Below, piece after piece: positions 1 through 8,462 of a stretch of DNA of 15,252 nucleotides; within the stretch, counting starts at the first letter, position 1, and every line of letters starts with the position of its first letter. The notes under the pieces are model-generated. The model worked only from the letters and a program-made list of their open reading frames with translations. It made no database searches and had not been told where the DNA came from. The translations under genes were made by a program, and so were the position numbers. The stretch comes from Spirogloea muscicola. Taxonomy: Eukaryota; Streptophyta; Zygnematophyceae; Spirogloeales; Spirogloeaceae. The DNA is taken from positions 392,141-407,392 of the forward strand of contig WELB01000101.1 of the NCBI GenBank assembly GCA_009602725.1, read 5' to 3'.

Positions 1-3000
1 GGCATCCGCCGCCGCAGCAGCAGCCGCCGCCGCAGCAGCAGCCGCCGCCGGCGGCGGCGGCGCCGCTGCGCAAGCCCACCGTGAGCCAGACGTTCAGCCT
101 GCTGGTGCCGATGCTGCGGCCGCACATCCCGCTGGAGCAGGCGCGCGCGCTCGACCAGCTCCAGCAGAAGATGGAGGTCAGTGCCTCTTCTCCCGCCGCT
201 AGTGCAGGCCGATGGAGGCCTTGCAATGGCTGACGGCAACGGCGGCGGAGGCGGCGGCGGTGTGGCAGCTGAACCTCATCTCGCGCGACGACTTCGTCCG
301 GAATGCGCGGAGCGTTGTCGGGGACGACCTCCTCATGCGCGCCATCAAGCAGATGCGAGAGGTGGGTGCACTCACGAAAGGCACGCGTCGCCTTGTCGTC
401 AGCATCGGGCGGGCGAGCACCATAGTCTGCCTGCCGCCGCCACCGCAAGCTGCAATGGAGGTCGCATCTGATGGAGCTGGAGCCCGTGACGCCTCGCAGA
501 AGTCGATGCTGCAGCAGCAGCAGCGCCAGGCCGCCGTTGCAGCGGCCTGGACGCAGCAGCGGCCAGACGCCCCCATGGCCGCCGCCGGCACGAGCGCCGC
601 CGCCCGGGGGATGCCGGCGGTGCGGCAGCAGCAGCGCCGCGTCGCACCTCCGCCACTGCCGCAGCAGCATCGCCAGCTGGCCTTCCCGAGGTCGTCGGTC
701 CCGGGACAGCACCCGGGGCCGCCGCCTCATCAGAAGCTGGCCGCGCCTAAGCTGGAGCCGATGGAGCTCGACCTGGCCCCGCTGGGACCGCCGCCGGTGC
801 GGCTGCTTGCGCCTCTGGCCTCGCTTCCGCCCCGATGCCCGCCAAGGGGGCCGCGGAGCAGGCGGCCAAGCTCCTGGAGGTCGCAGAGCGGCAGCGTGTG
901 GAGCTGGAGGAGCTGCGGCGGCAGCGGAAGCGGGAGTCCAACAAGCGGCGGCGCGAGGAGGTGCAGCGCCAGCGCCGCGAGGGCTCCGACAGGCCGGAGC
1001 TCGTCGGCGGCCCTGGCCAGCGCTCAGCTGCGGCGGCGAGGGCGGGCCAGCTCAGCCCCAAGGAGGGCGACGGCGAGGAGGAGGAGGAGGAGGACTACAA
1101 CAGCGACGACGAGGAGGGCAACAGCGAGGAGGCGCGGCTGCTGGAAGAGGAGCTGAGCGAGGCGCTGGGCCGGGACGAGGCAGCACAGCAGCGTGCGGTG
1201 GCCAGCGACGGCGACGACGGCGACAGCGACGACCTCGAGGACGTGCCGCTGGCGGGGCGTACGTCGGACGGCAACACGGGCGGTGCGAGGAAGCAGCTGC
1301 AGGTGCAGCAGGCGAGGCCGCCGCCGCCGAAAAAGGGCAAGGCCTTCATGCCGGTGTTTGGCTCGGGGGCCGGCCGTGGCGGCACCGGTCTGCCGCCAGC
1401 GGCACTGGCCGCCACCGCCCGAGCGAGTTTCGGGGCCGCGACGCCTGCGAGGCCGGTTCCCGGGGCAAAGCCCACTGTGGGGCCGGCGCCTCCCACTGCC
1501 GCCACGGTGAGAGCAGCCCCTCTGGTGATATTTGCTGTTGTCTAGCGCCGCTGGCTCGCACAGATAGTATGAGCTTTGTGGAGACCGCTCACAAGGCGGC
1601 CGCTGTGGTGGGTATGGCCGTGCTGTCCAGGCGAGTGGCTCGGGCTTCGGCAGGGGCCAGGCTGCGCTGGCAGGCCGCCCTGCAGCGGCCCCAGCGGGCT
1701 CGCTTGGCGGCGCCAGTAACTTCCGGGCCGCGATGCCGGTTCACGCTTCGCAGCAAGCCAGCGATGGGCCTGCCGTTGCGCAAGCGACGATGGCAGCAGC
1801 CCCGCACCCAAACTCCGGACATCCTCCAGCCGCTGCTGCTGTCGCGAAGTCGAGCGCGGCGCCTGCCATGGCCGCCCCTCCTTGGCAGGCGCCAGCCAGG
1901 CCGGGAGGCCTGCCTGCGGCCGCTGGCTCAGAAGCTGATGTCGAGAGGGGCAGGGGCTCTTCGGAGCCGGCGTGGCCAGGCGAGGCAGCAGCGACGCCTA
2001 GGTGGGTGTTGACCCGCCGGTGTTGCTGAGCCGCCGAGTCCAAGTCTGTGGCTTTGGATGTCTTGGCTTTGCGCTTGATAGAAGCTTGGAAGGTGGCCTT
2101 TGCGTGAATCTGAGGTGCCGCTCATTGCGCGATGACAGCAAGCGCGCAAAGCCAGGGCCCCAGGAGGCGGATCAGTCTATAGACCAACTCAACGATGTGA
2201 CTGCTGTTAGCGGCGTCAACCTCAGGGTAGGACTGCTCTGACCTCCTGATTGGCGTCACAAGGGCAGCTTTGGCCTCCTAATTGGCACTTGAATATATAC
2301 TCCTTGCTTGTGCATCTGAATCACAGCTTCTCAAGTAGAGCAGATGAAATCTGTTGTCTCGCTTTAGTTGAGCTGTGGTGTGCTTGCTTGACCATGGTAT
2401 GCTTTCACTTACCCTAGGATTTATCCTGGCACGCTAAAGCATGGCTACAATGTGATCCTGTTTGTGCCCTGCCTCACATATGTTTCCAACTGTGTAGGAA
2501 GAGGAGGAGCAGCTGCTGCAGGTTCCAAAGGAGGCAAGCCACATTACTGAGGCAGTCAGGAAGCTCGTAAGGGAGGAGGAATCCACGCTCTTCTTGGACA
2601 GGGTGGCTTTGCAAACAAAGCTGGCGAGCATCGGTGAGTCCACTTTCGAGCATGCAGTCAACCGGCAGGACAGCTGCGCAATGTGTGCCTCAGTGTTTAG
2701 TTCAATGATGATTGCAGCATCCAGATGAAGGTGTGTGCATTGGGGCCTCAGTAACACTCTCGGGTGTATCATGCAGCTCTGCATCATGGCCTGAAGGCCA
2801 TCAATCCAGAAGTTCACCGCTGCATATCCATGGTACATGTTGTATTGCATATCAAAATTGTTGCTGCTCTGCTGAGTTTGCCTGAGCAGTTGATATTGCA
2901 CTTGCCGCCACAAATTCTGCTCTTGGTCAGTGGGGCAGAACACGCTTATGCGTGACGGTGTGCTTGGAGAGGGGGGCAGGCTGCAGAGGAGAGGTTGCGG

Positions 3001-4601
3001 GCCATGCTCTACACCCTCGTCAAGCTCTCCAAACAGGTCAAGTAGCAAGGTTGCCTGGTTGCATTCACTCCTATGGGTGCAAGCTATGAGAAATCTTTTT
3101 GTTCCTGATGGTCGGTATGCACCACACTACCAGAGTGATTTTGTGCACAGAAGTGCCGAAATGCTTGAGGACACTTCCTCTGTAGCGTCTCCTCTGCTGG
3201 ACATTGTCAGGGTTTTGAGTAGGTTTCTGCCCCCCTTGTTGTAGCAGAGAAAGGACAACCATAAGAGCAAACACAAAATAGTGTACACTCTCAACACGCC
3301 ACAGCAGCTCCAGAAGATTAGGCAACGTGAGAAGGAAATTCTAGATCGAAGGGAGGCGCTGGAGCAGGAGCAGCTTCGCTTGCTCAGCGAGGTGAGGCGG
3401 GTGCTATGATACAAAGTGCACGTTGCAGAACAGAGTTGCAAAACAGAGTTGCAAACTTGCTTTGTGGCTCTAAATGCTTCATTGTAGCCTCTGTTCAGTG
3501 AAGGATTACTGTGCTTACTTACAGAGGTTGAATAGTAACTTGGCCGACCTCGCTTACCAACTTGGCCAACAGAAGGGCGGGAAGGACAAGGCCTCAATCT
3601 CTGATGCTGAGAAGGAGGAACTCCGACTGAAAGCTCTCAAGGTAATACAGTTGGTCAGCTTTGGTACATAAATCTAGCAGGTAGGTGCGGCTGTGTGACC
3701 TCTTGTTGTGGTATGTCACTCTTGCAGAGCCTGTTTGTTGGTCTGTTGTCTTACCTCCATTTGGCTTACAAATCAGATGCACATGCTGAGGTAGGTTGAG
3801 AAAGGGATGCTGAGCATGCCACCGTGATGACACTTAAATGTACTCCTGGCAGGCAAAAGAGCTGCAGGACGAACAGATGAAGGCAACAGCCGCCAACAGA
3901 GCAGCTCGGGAAGCCATTGGCGTGGACGAGCGAGTGCTCCAATGGCAGATGGCGTTGAACAAGAAGAAGCTCGACAGAGTGGCGGCAGGGTCATCCTCTG
4001 GCTCCGCCGCTGGAATGACTGCACCACTCACTGGGCAGGGCGCCAGAGAAAGGTTGCCGCCAGGTAGTACAGTGTGGTCTCGTCCATCCCCTTCCAATAT
4101 GAGACTGCTTACCTGCACAAGACTGGCAACCTGTGTGATTGCAAGCAGGATACGCTGATCTAGAGCCTGCAAATGAAGTTCAGCGAAGCGTTAGCTACTC
4201 ATCAGTCCTATGTCTTTAATGTTTTTGCCACCTGTGGACCAGCAGATTCGGCCGCAGCCACTGGACGACCAGGCAGCGCTGGCAGAGGCAGCAGCTCCGA
4301 TGCGGACGAGTCCCGGGAAGGAGCCCCCCAGGGCGTCGAAGGCACGAGTAGTGCCGCCGAGAGGGCATCAGGTGGTAGTCAACCAGCCATCCGGGGTTCA
4401 ACAGGACGGCCACCAGGCATGTCACTGGGACGGCGGCTGGGCTTGCGGCGGACGATCTCAGTGGCAGACGTCATTTATCTGCTTCAGCGAGAGCAGCAGA
4501 TGTGTAAGTCGAAGCTGCTCTACCGCCTGTGCGCGAGGGACCATTCAATGGCTGCTGGGCCATCCTCGGCGCTTGGACCCGAGGGCGACAAGCGAGGGTG
4601 A
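1..4601 (+). CDS. TAF4: TFIID subunit TAF4 (RST-domain plant type), 5'-partial, about 13 exons
   Basis: TAF4 is a scaffold subunit of the nuclear general transcription factor TFIID and pairs with TAF12 through a histone-fold domain. Exons read: <1-176, 269-361, 500-796, 862-1506, 1631-2001, 2139-2226, 2498-2633, 2777-2832, 2980-3036, 3248-3391, 3525-3641, 3853-4063, 4246-4601, giving 914 residues without the N-terminus. Numbering from the window edge: Pro/Gln repeats 2-16; RST domain about 26-89 (SRDDFVRNARSVVGDD); Gln/Pro/Ala linker 90-188; Arg-rich then acidic charged stretch about 190-300; Ala/Gly/Pro linker to about 526; TAF4 histone-fold core from about 538 (DQSIDQLNDVTAVSGVNLR), with LHHGLKAINPEVHRCISM and MLYTLVKLSKQ; helical tail with TAANRAAREAIGVDE; conserved C-terminal element TISVADVIYLLQREQQM near 866-882. 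RST plus TAF4 core is the plant arrangement. Exons from 2139 onward are well supported. The borders 362-499 and 797-861 are guesses: 362-499 is also open in frame, and the second could end at 846. The stop overlaps a donor-like site. Confidence 0.93.
3..58 (+). repeat. CCG/CAG trinucleotide repeat coding Pro-Gln blocks
   Basis: Alternating runs of CCG and CAG codons form two near-identical 18-base units encoding PPPQQQ, followed by a third Pro run and GCG codons for Ala. It lies in frame in the first visible TAF4 exon, just before the RST domain. Such low-complexity tracts are common in TFIID subunits and tend to vary in length. Confidence 0.85.
362..499 (+). other. Probable TAF4 intron that is also open in frame (138 bases)
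   Basis: The RST-coding exon ends before GTGGGT at 362, and a good acceptor (CCTCGCAG) ends at 499, after which the frame opens on a Gln-rich segment. The segment is 138 bases, a multiple of three, and has no stop in the coding frame, so reading through it would add 46 residues without a frameshift. Its translation (for example GTRRLVVSIGRAST) looks unlike the Gln/Pro/Ala linker around it, which favours an intron. Transcript data would decide. Confidence 0.5.
3429..3454 (+). repeat. Perfect 13-base tandem duplication in a TAF4 intron
   Basis: The unit AACAGAGTTGCAA occurs twice back to back (3429-3441 and 3442-3454) in the intron 3392-3524. It is probably a small replication-slippage duplication. 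No function is suggested. Confidence 0.85.
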
Positions 4602-5015
4602 GTGCTGCATCAAGTTGCGCAAGAGAGAATAATAACACAGCCTCGCAACGGCTTTGCTTGCTCGCTCTGAAGTTGCTCAACTCTCACGCACTCGGGTTGG
4701 GCCGTTTGCTTGTCATCCTTTAACCTACTTTTCAAGCTTCAAGTTCAGGGTGTTTATCCTGGCTTGGCTCTTCACACGTTATGAATTTCTGCCAGCATAT
4801 ACACCAGCAGTGTTGAAGAACTCAATTCTCGATCGAAGCTGAATAAGCGCTGCCCATGTTGTGAAACTAAAAGCCACATCAGCGAAAGAATGAAAGAATA
4901 GTCATGCAGCTTAGCTTTGGCATGACTTCAAAGAATAAGCAACTGGCAGAGGGACACATACAGCATAAGAGGCGAGTTCTTGGTCAGGGTGAGCGCCTGT
5001 ATTGTACATCTTGAG
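4602..5015. other. Spacer between convergent 3' ends of TAF4 and the carrier
   Basis: This 414-base stretch separates the TAF4 stop (plus strand) from the carrier stop (minus strand), so it must hold both 3' untranslated regions. It is visibly more AT-rich than the 5' parts of either gene. Short open frames here show no family motifs. I see no perfect AATAAA on either strand; there are AATAA-like runs near 4629 and 4840, and the poly(A) sites cannot be placed by eye. Confidence 0.6.
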
Positions 5016-7425
5016 CTAAAGACTCGACAAGCCCATGACGTGGCGCAGCTTCTCGTAGACCACAAATGTGATTGCTGTTTGGGGGCCCAGCCTCGCGTAG
5101 TTGGCAGTCCACCTGACAGGCACCAGGGGATGGATAGCACTATGACTGCCGGCATCCTAGATGGGCAGGTGTGCGCCGGTGTTTTTCCACGTTCGATGAG
5201 CCCGCATAGTAGAGTAAATTAAGTAGCACATTGCATGGGAAGGACAGGCCAGCTGCAAGGGGCGACAACTCGCATATCTGACGCCAAACTGCATCTCCAG
5301 TTCTCTGTTGCAAGTGGCATATAGGCAGGCAGGAACCCACCCTTTGTAGAGGCTGAGCAGCCCTTCAGTCTGGACGATCTGTCAATCAGTGTCGGCAGCA
5401 GACATTCACTCGCTGGTCAAGGTGAAATAACAGTCGGCGCAACGAGCAAGGGTGACTGCCTACCATGCCTTTGGCTCATGGCGATGCAGCTCACTGAATC
5501 ATCCCACAAGAGGGTCGAGCTTGATGCTGCTGCACCTTGGATGGCCTCAGGACGAACGCCTCACCCGGTATGCGCAGTCAAAGCTGTGGCGGTAAGGTCG
5601 AGTAGAGCCGGGAAGCAGGCGCACAGCCATCATGCGCGTCTTCACCGTGTCAAACGGGGCAGCGACGCTCGTGGCTGCGAAGCCGGCCAGCATGCTGGCG
5701 CTGTACACAGGAGATGTCCTAGGCGGCCTTACAACTTGGTCATTGTTGGTGAAAGCTGGGTGACGGTCCACCTCCAATCGGCTTTGGAAGAGCAATAAGG
5801 TTGCCCATGGAGGTGCATGGCTTGAGAGCTTACAGCTCATGACATACAAGTCTAGAGTCAAAGAGTGTTACATTACCAAGTATTCCATGTTGTCAAATTG
5901 CAACTTTGAGGAAGGCCCACTTACCTAAGATGCAAGGTAAGCCCCTCTGACATCGCGCACCGCCTTGCCAGGGCCTGCATGTTCAAGTAACCCCTGAGTG
6001 TAGTGAGCTTCAAGTACAGGTTCACAAACCAGCACAGCACAGGGTCCAGGGCGCTGCGCCACCGCCACAGCCTTCCTGTCTGAAGAAGCTCAACATCTGG
6101 TCAAGCACGACAGGCAGTATGTACCTTTGAAACCAGACTGACAAAGTTTGCTGGGTGGACAGGATATGTCCCCTGCTTTGCTGCCCACCTGCTTGCACTC
6201 GTCATATGTGGCGCACTGCGCTGCGGTCAGGGCTGATGCGCGTGCCATGGAAGGCCACACACCCTTCCAGAGCACTGGGACGCCATCCCGGGCGAGAATG
6301 TTGCGCAGGACGCCCAGCAGTCTCTTCCTGCTATCAACCTTGCTCCTGCTAACTTGCAGATGAACCTGTAATGCCATGGCATGAATCAATTCGTGGCACG
6401 CATGCATCTGTTCATACCATCATTGTGGACGATTTGGGTCTTGGGTCTAGGTAAAAAGTACAGTCAAGCAAGCAGCCTGCAACTGCAGTAGATGTACGCA
6501 CTAACACATGGCAAGTCCAGCAGAAAAGGGCAACCTTGACAACGTCCAACGGGTTTGTGACCGCAGTTGCAAAGGATCCCGAGAGGATGCCTGCGGCAAT
6601 CTTGGCAACAATTGTCTGGTGCTCCTGCTCGGGCGCGAGTACATTGCGACAGGGCTCGTACAGGCCCAGGCGCAGGCACCCATACGTCACCGACCGCAGC
6701 AGTGCCGGCACGATGCCGCTGTACAGCGCCGCGGTGCCCTTCTGCTGCACCAGGAGGACCGCATGCTGCAGCTGCAGCACGGACTCCAGCAAGACATCAG
6801 CAGGGCCATCAGGCCAGGAGGAGCTGCTAACCTCGGCCAGGTCGTGCTAAGAAATGTGCGCTGCATTTGCAACCTCGACGATTGTGCACTTGGTCACCAC
6901 AGCTCCACAAAGCAGCAGATGCAGCACCATGGCCTACTGCGGCAGTAAGTTGTAGTTGTGTCGCAGTCGCTGCTGTGAAGGGCAGGGCTTGGGGTTAAGG
7001 TTCTTGGGGTTATGGGTTTAGGCTTGGCTAACTTTAAGCTGCTCATCCTATGTCACTCAGCACATCGCAAGGGGCGCGCACCAAGCCACGGCTGCCCCGG
7101 CGCGAGTCCACGCCGTCGAGCTGCATGTGGACCTTGACGACGTCTGCAGCAAATTCACAGCCCGACGCACGCACCCAATTCGTGCATCTTCAGCTCACTG
7201 GGCATCTCATGCGAGCTCAAGGGGCGTGCTTGCTCCACGTCTAGCGCCGCTACAATTGTGCACAATGCTTGCCGAGCAGGGCGATGGAGCACCAATTGGG
7301 TGCGTGACGGCGGTGGCGACGGCGACAGCGGAGCCGCTTGCAGTGAAGTGCTTGAGCAGGGCAACGTCAGGCGTTGGGCGCGTCGTCGGCGGGCCCGCGC
7401 TGGCGCCCTCGTCCCCCAGAACCAT
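5016..7425 (-). CDS. Mitochondrial carrier family (SLC25) protein, 8 exons, complete
   Basis: This is an inner-membrane metabolite transporter with three repeats of two helices. Exons in transcript order: 7425-7293, 7143-7082, 6771-6535, 6365-6189, 5974-5925, 5700-5565, 5378-5341, 5112-5016, giving 309 residues, the usual family length. All three matrix-gate signatures are intact: PIDVVK (43-48), PLDVVK (139-144) and PFDTVK (235-240). So are the cytosolic-gate motifs YEPCR (103-107), YDECK (198-202) and YEKLR (297-301). The even helices carry arginines (R91, R186, R285), as in the dicarboxylate/oxoglutarate/uncoupling branch. From memory, the closest plant relative is the Arabidopsis At4g03115 type; exon 5, a 50-base exon, was placed by matching its spacing. 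The substrate is unknown. The start at 7425 has an in-frame stop five codons upstream and G at -3 and +4; an out-of-frame ATG lies upstream at 7477. The exon 3 acceptor is uncertain: 6765, 6771 and 6783 all keep frame, and 6771 best fits family length. Confidence 0.94.
6985..7026 (+). repeat. Degenerate G/T-rich telomere-like tract in a carrier intron
   Basis: The carrier intron 7081-6772 contains GGGGTTA twice (6991-6997, 7006-7012) and one GGGTTTA (7014-7020), the last being a rotation of the plant telomere unit TTTAGGG. The copies are imperfect and irregularly spaced, so this is at most a decayed interstitial telomere-like tract, and may be chance in a G/T-rich run. Confidence 0.35.
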
Positions 7426-8462
7426 CGCCCTCGCGGATTACGCCGTCGGCACGACGATGGCGCCGACGCCGGCACATCCGTCAGTGTGACCGACGCCACC
7501 GCGCAGCGACACAAGAGAAGCCCATTGCAATGTGCAGTGCCGCCGCTGGTGTTGCCAGTGTAGCCACTGGTCGCTGTGGGGATCTGAGACTGCCTGCTAC
7601 GCTCCTAAATACCTTCCCAGTGTCGCAGTGACTCCGTGGCCAAATGCAGGCTGGTTGGAACACTCGAGCAGCTGGAGGCAGTATCCTAAACGGGACTAAC
7701 TTTGCAGTCAAGGTCACATGCACTTAGACTTTCCAGCAGCACAGCCTTGGAGTTTTCTTTGTGCCAGCTGCAGCAAGTCGTGAGGCTGCAGTCAAATAGC
7801 TTGTCACCACCCCAGCATGTGAGAAGACTTTTCACAAGAACCAGCACAGACTTCTAGAGAGATGCAGGGCCGTCTAGGTCTCAAAGGCGAGGGGTCAACT
7901 AGCGGCTGGCAATGCAGCGAGGCCAACTGAGTGCAACATGAATGTACGACTCAACTGGGCTGGAAAGCAGCCGGCAAAAGGAAAACACGCCTCAGCAAAG
8001 GAGTGACTGGGAGCGGATCGCCTAGGCGATGCCTGGGCGTGGCAGCCTCGCTTCCATCTTCCCCATGCAGCTAGGATTGCGCAGCTTTGGGGCTAAGCTC
8101 CAGGAGCAAAACCGTGGCTGAACTGACTAAAAGTACAGGCGAGGCATTCACAAGGGCGTAATAGCAGCTGGGGGATGGGCGACCATCAGCTGCCTGCAAC
8201 ATGGCAGCCTCCATGCGTCTCGGCACACCACATCTGCACAAGCTGCAAATCTGCAGCAAAGAAACGCTTCCTGTCTCCTCCACTAGGGCCCTCAGAAGCT
8301 GAACTCAATCAAGTGATTGTCGACTCTCATTCTAGCTTCCTGGTGGCCCCTGCAGCTGCCCAGAGACTTCCAGACGAACGTCTCTTTACCTCCCGCATGG
8401 CAGGAGGTCGGACAGGATATGGACTTTCGACCTGGTCAAGCCAGATAGCTGGGACTGATTCA
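7426..8462. other. Spacer: carrier 5' flank and phytochrome 3' flank
   Basis: This 1037-base stretch lies between the phytochrome stop and the carrier start, both on the minus strand. The part next to the carrier (7426-7520) is GC-rich, like other 5' ends in the window. The part near 8463 should hold the phytochrome 3' untranslated region. Open frames here lack recognisable motifs and run into the neighbouring exons. I see no clear TATA box, AATAAA signal, tRNA or other RNA gene. The only distinct structure is a 14-base palindrome at 8017-8030. Confidence 0.6.
8017..8030. repeat. Perfect 14-base palindrome ATCGCCTAGGCGAT
   Basis: The 14 bases equal their own reverse complement and lie mid-spacer, about 590 bases upstream of the carrier start. 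It could be a dimeric protein-binding site or chance. No family of sites is recognised. Confidence 0.8.

Noticed and set aside
471-2012. A 513-codon plus-strand open frame in the GC-rich TAF4 region
   Set aside because: Its Arg/Ser/Gly-rich translation is typical of an off-frame read of GC-rich DNA; the other two frames give coherent TAF4-like linker sequence joined by plausible introns.
2434-3048. A 204-codon open frame on the minus strand
   Set aside because: It is antisense to three TAF4 exons and the introns between them, shows no family motif, and the plus-strand exons carry the conserved histone-fold sequence.
6508-6948. A 146-codon plus-strand open frame
   Set aside because: It lies opposite carrier exon 3, which holds clear SLC25 repeat motifs, and shows no motif of its own.
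5016-7425. Naming the carrier as uncoupling protein or dicarboxylate carrier
   Set aside because: It shares features with that branch, but the overall spacing fits the At4g03115-like group better, and the substrate cannot be read from the sequence by eye.
7426-8462. A fourth gene in the spacer
   Set aside because: Open frames here are short, lack motifs and show no conserved coding pattern or convincing splice pairs.
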